NCBI RefSeq assembly: GCF_003626535.1
Contig: NZ_RBAL01000010.1
Location: 62,001 to 126,000, forward strand
Direction of reading: 5' to 3'
Source: Streptomyces hoynatensis
Lineage (GTDB): Bacteria > Actinomycetota > Actinomycetes > Streptomycetales > Streptomycetaceae
Length of the DNA stretch: 64,000 nt
Below are positions 34,791-43,027 of the stretch, piece by piece. The translations under genes and the position numbers were made by a program. Within the stretch, counting starts at the first letter, position 1; each line of letters begins with the position of its first letter. A model generated the notes under the pieces. That model made no database searches, had not been told where the DNA came from, and worked only from the letters and a program-made list of their open reading frames with translations.

Positions 34791-35231
34791 ATGACCGCGA
34801 TGCTCATGCGTACCGACCCGTTCCGGGACCCATTCCGGGAGTTCGACCGGCTCGCCGACCGCCTCTTCGGGACGGCGTCCGCGCCGGTGGGCATGCCGAT
34901 GGACGCCTACCGGTCGGGCGAGGAGGTGGTGGTCCACTTCGATCTGCCGGGCGTGGACCCGGAGAGCATCGACGTGGACGTGGAGCGGAACGTGCTGACG
35001 GTGACGGCCGAGCGCACCTCGCCCGCCCCCGAGGGCAGCCAGGCCCTCGCCACCGAGCGCCCGCGCGGGAGGTTCAGCCGCCAGCTGTTCCTCGGCGAGA
35101 CGCTGGACAGCGAGCGGATCGACGCGGCCTACGACGCCGGCGTCCTCACCCTGCGCATCCCGCTGGCCGAGCAGGCCAAGGCCCGCAAGATCCCGATCAG
35201 CGGCGGCAAGCGCAAGGCGCTCACCCGCTGA
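34791..35231 (+). CDS. Hsp20/alpha-crystallin small heat-shock protein
   Basis: A 146-residue small heat-shock chaperone. An N-terminal arm (DPFRDPFREFDRLADRLFG) is followed by the alpha-crystallin domain (about 38-130: YRSGEEVVVHFDLPGVDPESIDVDVERNVLTVTAER, YDAGVLTLRIPL) and a C-terminal I-x-I motif (KIPIS). It binds unfolding proteins and keeps them soluble under heat. An internal ATG three codons later is an alternative start. The gene stands alone, with its own strong promoter and a terminator. Confidence 0.93.
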   Translation: MTAMLMRTDPFRDPFREFDRLADRLFGTASAPVGMPMDAYRSGEEVVVHFDLPGVDPESIDVDVERNVLTVTAERTSPAPEGSQALATERPRGRFSRQLFLGETLDSERIDAAYDAGVLTLRIPLAEQAKARKIPISGGKRKALTR

Positions 35232-35242
35232 CGCCCGCCCGG

Positions 35243-35275
35243 CCCACGGCCCCGCCGCCCCGGTGGGGCCGTGGG
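35243..35275. terminator. stem-loop after the Hsp20 gene
   Basis: CCCACGGCCCC (35243-35253) pairs perfectly with GGGGCCGTGGG (35265-35275), loop 11 bases, twelve bases after the Hsp20 stop and before the convergent FHA gene. Confidence 0.7.
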
Positions 35276-35338
35276 CGGCGGGGCCGCCGTACGCACGGGG
35301 CGGCGGCGTGGCGCATCCGGGCCGCGGGCGGGGGCGGG

Positions 35339-36118
35339 TCAGGCGTCCAGGTCGTCGTCGAGGAGGGCGAGGTCCGGGGGCACCAGGGTGGTGGACTCGA
35401 CCAGGCCCTTGAGGAGGTTGTGCAGGAGGTTGTTGTCGCAGGGCCCCGCCTCGTCCTCGCGCATCAGCTTGTAGGGGAAGGTGCCCTGCTGTTCCAGGCG
35501 CCGGCGCAACTCGCCCATCTTGCGCTCGATCTTGCGCCGGTTCCAGCTGGGGAACGGCAGGTAGGCGAGCACCGCCTCCGCCTCCTTGTAGGCGCGCGGG
35601 CGCGGGTCCGGCTCGTACCGCAGGTACTCCTGGCCGATGATCACCAGCAGGACGCGCTCCTCCTCGGTGATCTCCCAGCGTTTCGGCGGGATGGTGGGGG
35701 CCCCGGGGGCGGGCTGCCCGCGGCGCGGCTCCTCGCCCGTCACATACAGCTCGACCAGGTGCTCGCGGTCCCCCGAGCCCTTGACGAACAGCGGCGTGTA
35801 CCCGCCGGCCAGCGGGACGGGGTCGGTGCTGGTGTGCAGCATCCTGCCCTGCGGGAGCCGCACCAGCTGCTGCCCGAGGTTCCGCAGCCACCAGTGGCCC
35901 TGCCGGTAGGTGAGTTCGCCGTGCCTGCGGCTCACCCGCATGTCGTCGTGCCCGACCCGCAGGTGGACCTCGGGGTCGACCCGCGGATCGTTGCGGCCGA
36001 ACCTGACCACGCGGTTGTGCTCGGGCCGCACCTCGATGCGCCCCGCGGTGGACAGGGCGTGCAGCGTCCCCGGCGGCCCCTCGGCGCCCCCGCCGGCCAG
36101 GCTGTCGCGATGCCTCAT
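35339..36118 (-). CDS. FHA-domain protein
   Basis: A 259-residue protein with an N-terminal forkhead-associated domain (about 20-120). The phosphothreonine-binding pattern is seen in RFGRNDP, RVSRRHGEL and LRNLGQQ. The C-terminal half is helical and charged (ERVLLVIIGQEYLRYEPDP, PSWNRRKIERKMGELRRRLE), reminiscent of a winged-helix-like segment, function unknown. It follows the Ser/Thr kinase gene on the same strand after 110 bases, so it is probably a substrate or reader of that kinase. Confidence 0.85.
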   Translation of the reverse strand: MRHRDSLAGGGAEGPPGTLHALSTAGRIEVRPEHNRVVRFGRNDPRVDPEVHLRVGHDDMRVSRRHGELTYRQGHWWLRNLGQQLVRLPQGRMLHTSTDPVPLAGGYTPLFVKGSGDREHLVELYVTGEEPRRGQPAPGAPTIPPKRWEITEEERVLLVIIGQEYLRYEPDPRPRAYKEAEAVLAYLPFPSWNRRKIERKMGELRRRLEQQGTFPYKLMREDEAGPCDNNLLHNLLKGLVESTTLVPPDLALLDDDLDA

Positions 36119-36228
36119 GCGTGCTCAACTCCTTCGTCCCTCGGGACCCCTGTCTTCCGGGTCTTCCCGGCCCCAGGGTGCGCCCCTCCGTTCGGGACCC
36201 TCCCCGGCCCGGGGCAGATCGGGTCGGG

Positions 36229-38280
36229 TCAGGAGCCGAACGCCTCCAGCGTGGCCGCCGCCGCCAGGTCGCCGGCCATCTCGCACAGCTCGTCGACCGG
36301 CCGTTCGCCCTCGACCACGAGCTGCACCACCTCCGCCTTGGTGCTCCCGTGCCACGGGTAGCTGCGGTACGGCACGCGGACCACGCAGGTGTCCTCGCCC
36401 TCGTCCTTTGGGCTGACGTACGCCTCGTGGCCGTGCAGCCTGGTGAGCCGGCCGTCGCCGCCGCCGGGCGGGACGCCCTGGTCGAAGCGCAGCTCGACGT
36501 CCGTCTCCTCGCTGGTGCTCGACCAGCGGCAGGACCAGTTCCCGAAGCCGATGTCCGGATCGGCGGCGTCCACCCCGGGCACGGCGCCGGCGAGCGCCCC
36601 GGGGTCGAGCAGGGTGCAGGCGTCGCGCCGCCCGAGGGAGCCGGCGGGCAGGTCGCGCCGCGGCAGTTCGCGTCCGGCGGCCACGGCGTCCCCGAGGGCG
36701 TCCACGGCCAGGTCCGCCGCCACGTCCGCCATCTCGCACAGCGGCATGTCGCCCGGCTCGCTCTCGTAGTCCGCGCCGATCCACAGCACGAAGCCCTCGG
36801 TTCCCGGCGGCACGAGGGCGCGTTCGCAGGCGTCCTCCTCGGGCTCCGGCTCCACCACGCCCACGCCGCGCTCGGTGCGGGCGGGGGCCATGTCCGCGGA
36901 GAGCTCCTCCTCGTCGTAGAAGACCTTCACGTCCACCACGACGTCCTGGCCCGCCGGGTACACGAGCACGTCGCAGCGGTCGAACCCGCCGTAGGCCGGG
37001 TCGAGTTCGGCCTCCCCGAACCGGGTGAACGCCGCCGCATCGGTGAGGCCGCACGGGTCCACCTCCGCGGGGTCGCCGAGCAGCGGCCCGCCCGGCGTGC
37101 CCTCGGGGGCGGGGGAGGAGCCGGACGACGAGGGCGCGGCGGAGGAGGCGGAGGGGCCGGGCGCGGCGATGCCGACCTGGCCCCCGCCGCCGTCCCGGGC
37201 CGCGGTGAGCCAGGCGCCGAGCCCGAGGGCGGCGGCCAGCGCGACCGCGACCGCCACCCGCCGGCGGACCGCCCGGCCCGCGCCGCGGCCGTCCCGCGCC
37301 AGCAGCCGCTGCGCCGTGGCGGCGGACGGCCGCCGGCGCGGGTCCCTGCCGAGCATGGCGGCGACCGTGCCGGTGAGCGGGCCCAGGTCGCTGTCGCGGC
37401 GCACGAAGCCGCGGGCGGCACGCCAGCGTTGCAGCCGCACGTCGGTGGAGTCGCCGTAGGGCGTCCTGCCGAGCACCATCTCGTGCACGGTCGCGCCCAG
37501 GGAGAAGATGTCGGAGGCCGGCAGCGGGGCGTGCCCCTTCTCCACCTCGGGGGCGGCGTAGCCGGGGGTGCGCGCCGAGGGCCCGCGAGTGAGGGTCCGC
37601 CCGTCGAGGCTGATGGCGGTGCCGAAGTCGGCGAGCTTCGGGACGCCGCCCTCGGTGATCACGATGTTCCCCGGCTTCACGTCGCCGTGCACGATGCCCC
37701 GGTCGTGCACCGCGGCCAGGGCCCCGGCGATGGCGGCGCCGATCTCCGCCGCCCGGGCGGGCGGCAACCTGCCCTTCTCCTTGAGCAGTTGGGCCAGGCT
37801 GCCGCCGGTCGCGTACTCCATGACCAGCCAGTACTCGGGTCCGGTGCCCGGCTCAACGCCCGTTGTCCCCGCAGCAGCCGACTCGGCCGCGGTCGCCGAC
37901 GGGCCGTCGGCTGCGGAGCGCTGCCCGGCGGGCGCCGGTTCCCCGTCCGCGGCGGGTTTCCCGGCCGCCGCAAGCTCCCCCGCCGCCGGTTCCCCGGCCT
38001 CCGCAGCCGCCGGCCCGGCGTTCGGCGGGTCGCCGGCCACGTCGAAGAGGGTCACGGTGTGGGGGTGGGCGAGCGAGGCCATGATCGTGGCCTCGCGGCG
38101 CAGCTGCGCCAGCACCTCGGGGTTGTCGGCGTCGAGGGCGCGCTTGAGCGCCACGGTTCTGTCGAGGCGCTCGTCGCGCGCCTTCCAGACCTCGCCCATC
38201 CCGCCGTGCAGGGGCTCCTCGACGATCCGGTACCGCCCCCCGACGAGCCTGCCCACGCTCACCGTGTCCTTAGCCACCAC
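36229..38280 (-). CDS. membrane Ser/Thr protein kinase
   Basis: A 683-residue PknB-like kinase. Residues about 15-330 are the kinase: Gly loop LHGGMGEV, Lys46 in VALKRAL, catalytic loop VHGDVKPGN (Asp200, Asn205; the usual HRD Arg is Gly, a non-RD kinase), DFGTA at 218. An insertion of about 65 Ala/Gly/Pro-rich residues (about 82-148) interrupts the N-lobe just before the hinge. One transmembrane helix (about 341-361) leads to an external domain with several cysteines and two similar halves (CEMADVAADLA and CEMAGDLAAAA). The frame is open up to an ATG at 38394, adding 38 residues with six cysteines, but third-position GC falls there and it overlaps a short direct repeat, so the GTG at 38280 (or 38277) is preferred. 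Confidence 0.85.
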   Translation of the reverse strand: MVAKDTVSVGRLVGGRYRIVEEPLHGGMGEVWKARDERLDRTVALKRALDADNPEVLAQLRREATIMASLAHPHTVTLFDVAGDPPNAGPAAAEAGEPAAGELAAAGKPAADGEPAPAGQRSAADGPSATAAESAAAGTTGVEPGTGPEYWLVMEYATGGSLAQLLKEKGRLPPARAAEIGAAIAGALAAVHDRGIVHGDVKPGNIVITEGGVPKLADFGTAISLDGRTLTRGPSARTPGYAAPEVEKGHAPLPASDIFSLGATVHEMVLGRTPYGDSTDVRLQRWRAARGFVRRDSDLGPLTGTVAAMLGRDPRRRPSAATAQRLLARDGRGAGRAVRRRVAVAVALAAALGLGAWLTAARDGGGGQVGIAAPGPSASSAAPSSSGSSPAPEGTPGGPLLGDPAEVDPCGLTDAAAFTRFGEAELDPAYGGFDRCDVLVYPAGQDVVVDVKVFYDEEELSADMAPARTERGVGVVEPEPEEDACERALVPPGTEGFVLWIGADYESEPGDMPLCEMADVAADLAVDALGDAVAAGRELPRRDLPAGSLGRRDACTLLDPGALAGAVPGVDAADPDIGFGNWSCRWSSTSEETDVELRFDQGVPPGGGDGRLTRLHGHEAYVSPKDEGEDTCVVRVPYRSYPWHGSTKAEVVQLVVEGERPVDELCEMAGDLAAAATLEAFGS

Positions 38281-38560
38281 GCATCCCCGATACGGTCCGC
38301 AGCCGTGTCCGCACTCTCGACACTCTCGACCCAGCGGACAGTACTGCACGGGGCACGGCCGCACCCGGCGATCGGGAAGCTGCGCCGCCGTCACGTGCGC
38401 CCGGTGCGTGCGCCCAGCACGAACGGGCGTGCTGACGTGGGGATTTCACGCCAGGCGCACGCCGCGCGCGTGACGTGAAGATGCGGTGTCAGGAGACCGG
38501 CGCCCCCTACCCGTCATGGCTTACGCCACGCCTCCCGCCGCGCCTCGCCGGCCGGCTCCC

Positions 38561-38667
38561 CGCACGACTCGGCGCACGACTCGGCGCACGGCACGGGTGC
38601 GCGGCACAGGTGCACGGCACGGGTGCGCGGCACGGGTACGCGGCCCGTTGCGCGGCCCGTTGTGCGG
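38561..38667. repeat. compound tandem repeats upstream of the kinase
   Basis: Two 12-bp units CGCACGACTCGG (38561-38584) are followed by four 13-bp units of the type CACGGGTGCGCGG (38592-38643) and two 12-bp units CCCGTTGCGCGG (38644-38667). They end just before the beta-helix stop codon. The interval 38281-38673 (393 bases) holds no convincing gene. Confidence 0.8.
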
Positions 38668-38673
38668 GGGCGT

Positions 38674-39588
38674 TCAGGGCGCGCCCCCGGGCGGCGGCCC
38701 CTCGTACCCGGGCAGGGAGGAGGAGTCGATGCCGACCTCGTAGCCGATGCCCGGGTCGTACCGGTTCTCGCCGACGTGCGCGCCGGTGGAGTGGAGGGCG
38801 AGCCCGATCGCGTGATCGAGCGGGGTGGGGAAGGTGTTCCCGGTGACGGTGACCTCCTGCACGTCCTCGAACATCAGCGCCTGGGAGGCCAGGCGGGTCT
38901 CGCAGTAGTTGTCGCGGACGGTGATCCGGGCGGTGGTGCCGCGGCCGTCGCCCTCGCCGTCGTTCGGGCCCTCGGCCATCAGGCACATGTTGTCGACGTC
39001 CTCGCAGCGGTTGCCCTCGATGAGCACGTCCCGGCTGGGCGGGGTGTCGTCGGCGAAGGTCTGCATGCAGTCGGCGTGCCGGTCCCCCGCGTTGCGCGTG
39101 CCGCGCACGGTGTTGCCGAGGATGCGCAGGTCCCGGCCGAAGAAGCGGATGCCGTCCCCGTCGCCGCCCCGCGGCCGGATCACGGTGCTGTCCCGCAGGG
39201 TGAGGTCCTCGCCGGTGAGTTCGATCCCCGGGGCCTCGGGCCGTTCGGCGCGGAAGCCCTCGACGACGACGTGGTCGGCCTCCACGGTGAGGCCCGCGAC
39301 GGCCGCGCCGTGCCCGGCGTAGGTGACGGGCGCCCCGGCCGCACCGCCGTGCCGGAGCACGAGCCGCCGGCCGGTCAGGTCGCCGGTGAAGCAGACGACG
39401 TCCCCGGGGCGCGCCGCGGCCGCGTCGGCCGGGCCCGCCACCCGCAGCGTGCACTCCTCGCCGCGGGCCTCCTGCCGGGCCGTCGCGTGCTCGCGGGCGG
39501 CGACGGCCTGCCGGGCACAGCAGACGACGAGCACGAGGGCGGCCAGGCCGAGGAGGAAACGGCGGCGATCAGCCGGTGGCAGGTCCAT
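38674..39588 (-). CDS. right-handed parallel beta-helix protein, exported
   Basis: A 304-residue protein with a hydrophobic N-terminal segment (RRRFLLGLAALVLVVCCARQAVA) that may be a signal peptide or lipoprotein-like anchor. The body shows beta-helix turns (GEDLTLRDSTVI, GRDLRILGNTV, RDVLIEGNRCED, ARITVRDNYCET, QEVTVTGNTF). It belongs with secreted polysaccharide-binding or lyase-like proteins, activity unknown. ATG at 39588 lies inside the end of the preceding MarR-GNAT gene (20-base overlap). It is similar in fold to the protein at 9129-10253. Confidence 0.8.
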   Translation of the reverse strand: MDLPPADRRRFLLGLAALVLVVCCARQAVAAREHATARQEARGEECTLRVAGPADAAAARPGDVVCFTGDLTGRRLVLRHGGAAGAPVTYAGHGAAVAGLTVEADHVVVEGFRAERPEAPGIELTGEDLTLRDSTVIRPRGGDGDGIRFFGRDLRILGNTVRGTRNAGDRHADCMQTFADDTPPSRDVLIEGNRCEDVDNMCLMAEGPNDGEGDGRGTTARITVRDNYCETRLASQALMFEDVQEVTVTGNTFPTPLDHAIGLALHSTGAHVGENRYDPGIGYEVGIDSSSLPGYEGPPPGGAP

Positions 39589-40519
39589 GGGCCGGACGGT
39601 AGACCGCGGGGTCCGGGGAGGGTCCCGGCCCGGTGAGCGGCCGCTCGAACCACAGGTGGTTGTGCGGGTCGGCGGAGTAGCGCGGGATCTCGCGGTAACC
39701 GCACCTGCGGTAGAGGCCGATGGCCTCCCCGAGCACCTCGTGGGTGCCGAGCCGCACCGTGTGGTGGCCCAGCTCCGCGGCCTCGGCCTCAAGCGCCCGC
39801 AGCAGCCGCCTGCCCAGCCCGGCGCCCCTGGCCTGCGCGGCGACCCACAGGTGCCGCAGCTCGGCGACCCCGGGCTGAAGGGTGCGCACCGCCCCGCAGC
39901 CGACCGGCCGTTCCTCCTCGAAGGCCGCGAGGAACCTCCCCCTGCCCGCCGACAGCTGGTCCGCCGTCAGCAGGTCGGAGACCTCGAAGCCCTCGGGAAA
40001 ACGCGCGGCCAACTCGGTGGCGTAGGCCGTCAGGCAGTAACGCGCCTCCGCCGAGGCCGGGTCGAGCGGGCGGAGCTCGATCACGGCCAGCCGCAGCAGG
40101 CGTTCCGCCTTCGTCAGGGCGCCGGTCAACTCGGCGCGCTGTTCCGGCGGAAGCGCGGACAGCAGCCGCTCGGCCACCTCGTCGGCGCGGCGCTGCTGCT
40201 CGGCGCGCTCCCGGCGGCCGCGCGCCGTCAGCTCCACCACGCGGCGGCGCCGGTCCGCCGGATCGCGGCTGAGCCGGACCAGGCGCTGGGCCTGGAGGGC
40301 GGCGAGCATGCGGCTGAGCTGCCCGGCGTCGATCTCCAGCCTGCGGCGCAGCTCGCCGAGCCCGGTGGCCTCTCCGAGCTCGAACAGCAGCCTGGCCTGG
40401 CCGAGCGGCCTGGCCAGGCCGAGGTACCTGTCCGAGAGAACGCCCGTGCGGGCGGTGAAGTAGCGGCTGAAACGGCGGAAGGCGGTGACGTCGGCGCGTT
40501 CGGTCAGGTGGGAGGACAT
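39569..40519 (-). CDS. MarR-GNAT fusion protein
   Basis: A 316-residue fusion of two domains: an N-terminal winged-helix MarR domain (about 5-150; LRRRLEIDAGQLSRMLAALQAQRLV, RDPADRRRRVVELTARG) and a C-terminal GNAT acetyltransferase (about 170-300; LRHLWVAAQARGAGLGRRLLRALE carries the acetyl-CoA loop R-x-x-G-x-G). Such fusions are common in actinobacteria and probably combine regulation with acetylation of a small molecule. A perfect inverted repeat sits just upstream of its start at 40539-40554, likely its own operator. Confidence 0.9.
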   Translation of the reverse strand: MSSHLTERADVTAFRRFSRYFTARTGVLSDRYLGLARPLGQARLLFELGEATGLGELRRRLEIDAGQLSRMLAALQAQRLVRLSRDPADRRRRVVELTARGRRERAEQQRRADEVAERLLSALPPEQRAELTGALTKAERLLRLAVIELRPLDPASAEARYCLTAYATELAARFPEGFEVSDLLTADQLSAGRGRFLAAFEEERPVGCGAVRTLQPGVAELRHLWVAAQARGAGLGRRLLRALEAEAAELGHHTVRLGTHEVLGEAIGLYRRCGYREIPRYSADPHNHLWFERPLTGPGPSPDPAVYRPAHGPATG

Positions 40520-40538
40520 GCGGGCAGTCTGGCAGTTC

Positions 40539-40554
40539 CTTGACTTTCGTCAAG
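40539..40554. promoter_or_regulatory. MarR-type operator
   Basis: CTTGACTTTCGTCAAG: 6-bp arms separated by 4 bases, 20 bases before the MarR-GNAT start and inside the only AT-rich stretch nearby, so it probably overlaps the promoter (TTGACT could be the -35). Confidence 0.7.
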
Positions 40555-40656
40555 TAATTTTCCGGCGGGCGGGACCGCGGCCGTGGCCCGCCCCGGGACG
40601 GGCCGCGGCCGGTCCCCACGCCCCGGCCGATCCCCGCCGTGGCCCCGGGGGCCGCC

Positions 40657-40860
40657 TCAGTGGGTGACGCCGCGCACGAACGCCGCCCAGGCGCCGGCGG
40701 ACACGGTGAGCACCGGCCCGCCCGCGACCTTGGAGTCGCGGACGGCGACCCGGCCGCGCGCCGCGCCGCGCGGGGCCCATTCGACGCAGTCGCCGCCGTC
40801 TCCGTTGCTGTGGCTTGACTTGATCCACTCCGCCCGCGCGGGCTCGGGGTTGCCGTTCAT
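40657..40860 (-). CDS. DUF397 small protein
   Basis: A 67-residue DUF397 protein (WIKSSHSNGDGGDCVEWA, VAVRDSKVAGGPVL, WAAFVRGV all match the family pattern). Streptomyces genomes carry many pairs of DUF397 and XRE genes; some control development and antibiotic production. ATG at 40860 has AAGGAG. The partner XRE gene is upstream on the same strand, 284 bases away, with the repeat/stem at 41060-41136 between them. Confidence 0.9.
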   Translation of the reverse strand: MNGNPEPARAEWIKSSHSNGDGGDCVEWAPRGAARGRVAVRDSKVAGGPVLTVSAGAWAAFVRGVTH

Positions 40861-41059
40861 CGGGACTCCTTCGGGAGACTTCGGCCCCTCGCTGGAGGGG
40901 AAGGGAGGTGCGCGAGGCGCGGCGGACGGCTGCCGGGGTGCCGCCGAGGCGAGGGGCGCACGACGTTCGCCCCCAGCGCGAGGGCACGAGCCGAGGCGCT
41001 CGATCGTGCCCCGCGCGCTGGAGCGTTCACTCAGCGCTCCTACCCGGCCGCCCGGCGAA

Positions 41060-41136
41060 GATGCCGTCCCGCGGGGAGCGCGGGACGCCGCCGCCGGGAG
41101 CACGGGACGGCATCGCCGGGAGCACGGGACGGCATC
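41060..41136 (-). repeat. inverted and direct repeats between XRE and DUF397 genes
   Basis: GATGCCGTCCCG (41060-41071) is the exact complement of CGGGACGGCATC, which occurs twice (41103-41114 and 41125-41136). The second arm sits in a 22-bp unit repeated head to tail (41092-41113, 41114-41135). On the minus strand this lies just after the XRE stop and could fold as a terminator or attenuator before the DUF397 gene. Confidence 0.65.
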
Positions 41137-41144
41137 GCCGGGGG

Positions 41145-41990
41145 TCAGGCGGGGGCGCCGTCGGCGGGCAGGGCCTTGCGCACCCCGCGGAGGAACGCCG
41201 CCGTCTCGCCCGGCGGCAGCGCGTAGGAACGCAGCAGGTCGTAGGCGCGCAGCCGGGCACCGACCTTCTCCGGGTCCTCCAGGAGGGTGCCCGTGGCGAT
41301 GCTCTCCTCGTAGGCGTAGGTGGCGCCGCTCTCCAGGCTCAGCAGGGTCAGCGTCCCGCCCATCAGCCCGTGTTCCCCGTGCTCGAACGGCAGCACCTGC
41401 ACGACGGTGTGGCGCGTGTGCACCAGGTCGAGCAGCGCGTCGAGCTGCGCCCGCATGACGGCGGGCCCGCCGACCGCGCGCCGCAGCGCGGCCTCGTCGA
41501 GGATCACCGAGTAGTCCGGCGGCTGCGGCTCGCGCAGCCGCATCTGCCGGCTCAGCCGGGCCTCGACCAGCTGCTTCACCTCCGCGTCCTCGGCCTTCGG
41601 CATCGTCGCCCGGAAGAGGGCCTCGGCGTACCCGGCGGTCTGGACGAGCCCGGGCACGAGCAGCCCGGCGTAGGACCTGATGACGGTCGCCTGCGCCTCC
41701 AGTTCCAGATGCCGCCGGTACTGCTCGGGATGGATCTCCCGGCGCGCCAGCTCGTAGAGCCGGGTGAAGTGACCGTCGGTCTTGAACACCCGGTCGAACT
41801 CCTCGGAGAGGCCGGGCGGCGGCATCGACTCTGCCGTCTCGATTCTGGCCAAGTGGCTCTTGCTGCACGGAACCTCGCCCGCCAGCCGCCCCAGGGACAT
41901 CTGGTGCGCCTCGCGGTACCGCCGCAGATCTGCCCCGTAGAAGTGCCGGGCTGAGCGGTCCGGCGTCAGCTCGCCTGCCTGGAATGTCAT
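41145..41990 (-). CDS. XRE-family regulator with DUF5753 domain
   Basis: A 281-residue regulator with an N-terminal XRE HTH (about 20-75; LRRYREAHQMSLGRLAGEVPCSKSHLARIETAES) and a C-terminal DUF5753 domain (SYAGLLVPGLVQTAGYAEALFR, VVQVLPFEHGEHGLMGGTLTLL). This is the usual partner of DUF397 proteins in Streptomyces and, in studied cases, binds its own promoter with activity changed by the partner. It differs from the TPR-type XRE pair at 14.4-17.3 kb. Confidence 0.92.
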   Translation of the reverse strand: MTFQAGELTPDRSARHFYGADLRRYREAHQMSLGRLAGEVPCSKSHLARIETAESMPPPGLSEEFDRVFKTDGHFTRLYELARREIHPEQYRRHLELEAQATVIRSYAGLLVPGLVQTAGYAEALFRATMPKAEDAEVKQLVEARLSRQMRLREPQPPDYSVILDEAALRRAVGGPAVMRAQLDALLDLVHTRHTVVQVLPFEHGEHGLMGGTLTLLSLESGATYAYEESIATGTLLEDPEKVGARLRAYDLLRSYALPPGETAAFLRGVRKALPADGAPA

Positions 41991-42056
41991 GGCCCTCCTG
42001 TCTCACCCACCGTCACGGGACGCTCTCCCTCTGTCCCGTGCGCACTCGCCGCGCAA

Positions 42057-42085
42057 CGCTAGAGACACGCAAGGTAGTTGAGCAA
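42057..42085 (-). promoter_or_regulatory. promoter of the XRE/DUF5753 gene
   Basis: Minus strand: -35 TTGCTC (42080-42085), 17-base spacer, -10 CTAGCG (42057-42062), 67 bases before the XRE start. It has the same TTGCT and TAGCG elements as promoter A1 at 14326-14354. The rest of 41991-42261 is GC-rich with a direct repeat GGCCACCGGCCGGG near its end. Confidence 0.55.
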
Positions 42086-42261
42086 ACCGGAAGGGTGAGG
42101 GCACGGATGCGGGCAAAACCGGCGGACCGGCGTCCCCGCGCCCGCGAGGGCGGCCGGCGGGCCCCAGGGGGTGGCAGGCGCGGGCGGGGCGCGGCGGGCG
42201 GGCCGGGCCACCGGCCGGGAGGCCAGGCCACCGGCCGGGGGGCCGGGGGCCGGGCGGGGCC

Positions 42262-42966
42262 TCAGGCCACGAGGCCCACGCCGCCGTCGCTCTCGATGAC
42301 GGTGCCGGTGAGGTTGGGGTTGGTGGCGGCGAACACGACGGCCTCGGCCACGTCGTCCGCGGTCGCTATCCGCCTGGTGGGCAGGCCGGCGGCGAACCCG
42401 GCGAAGGCCGCGTCCCGCTCCTCGCCCGCCATCGTCCACCAGGGGGTGTCCACGTAGCCCGGGGAGACGGCGTTGACCCGGATCGGGGCCAGCTCCGCGG
42501 CGAGCGGCTTGACCAGGCCCTCGACCGCGGCGTTGAGGGAGGCGACACCGGCCGTGCCCGGGAGGGCGACCCGCGCGGTGATCGCGCTGACCAGGGTGAC
42601 GGACGCGGCCTCGGCCAGGTGCGGCAGGGCGGCCTGCACGGCCGTCAGATGGGCCCAGAACTTCCCGTCGAAGGCCCGCCTGAGGTCGCCCAGATCGAGT
42701 TCGGCGAGGGCGCCGAGGCCCTGCCTGCCACTGAGGGTCAGCACCAGCCGGTCGAGGGGGGCGAGGGAGGCCACGAGCGCCCGGACCGCCTCGGCGTCCT
42801 GGGCGTCGAGCCGGTGGCCGGTGGCGCCGGGAACCTCCGCGAGGGCCGCGTCGAGCCGCGCGGCGTCGCGCCCGGCGAGGTGCACGTCGTCGCCGCGGGC
42901 CAGCAACTGCCTGGCGGTGGCGAGGCCGACGCCCGAGGTACCGCCGATGACGAGGGAGACAGGCAT
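42262..42966 (-). CDS. atypical SDR lacking the catalytic Tyr and Lys
   Basis: A 234-residue Rossmann protein of the SDR superfamily. The cofactor motif is GGTSGVGLATA and the second strand ends HLAGRD, favouring NADP. The catalytic Ser is in LVSAIT, but where Tyr-x3-Lys should be the sequence reads GVASLNAAVEG, so the Tyr is Val and the Lys is Asn. The C-terminal part (VNAVSPGYVDTPWW, ESDGG) is normal. It may be a different subfamily that uses other residues, or a non-catalytic NAD(P) sensor. ATG at 42966 has AAAGG upstream, and two operators stand just beyond. Confidence 0.85.
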   Translation of the reverse strand: MPVSLVIGGTSGVGLATARQLLARGDDVHLAGRDAARLDAALAEVPGATGHRLDAQDAEAVRALVASLAPLDRLVLTLSGRQGLGALAELDLGDLRRAFDGKFWAHLTAVQAALPHLAEAASVTLVSAITARVALPGTAGVASLNAAVEGLVKPLAAELAPIRVNAVSPGYVDTPWWTMAGEERDAAFAGFAAGLPTRRIATADDVAEAVVFAATNPNLTGTVIESDGGVGLVA

Positions 42967-42983
42967 GGGGAGCGCCTTTCCTA

Positions 42984-43006
42984 TTACGAACCGTTGCGTC
43001 TCGTAA
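42984..43006. promoter_or_regulatory. TetR-type operator 1 upstream of the atypical SDR gene
   Basis: TTACGA and TCGTAA arms (42984-42989 and 43001-43006) enclose 11 bases that contain a second, inner half-site pair (CGTTG, GTC). The same TCTCGTAA element recurs in operator 2. It overlaps the expected SDR promoter, 18 bases before the ATG. Confidence 0.7.
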
Positions 43007-43027
43007 AGAGTAACGCGCGCCGGCGCT

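Noticed and set aside
38281..38394. Cys-rich N-terminal extension of the Ser/Thr kinase
   Set aside because: Third-position GC drops to about 75%, a direct repeat lies inside it and the kinase domain starts normally at the GTG; kept only as an alternative start.
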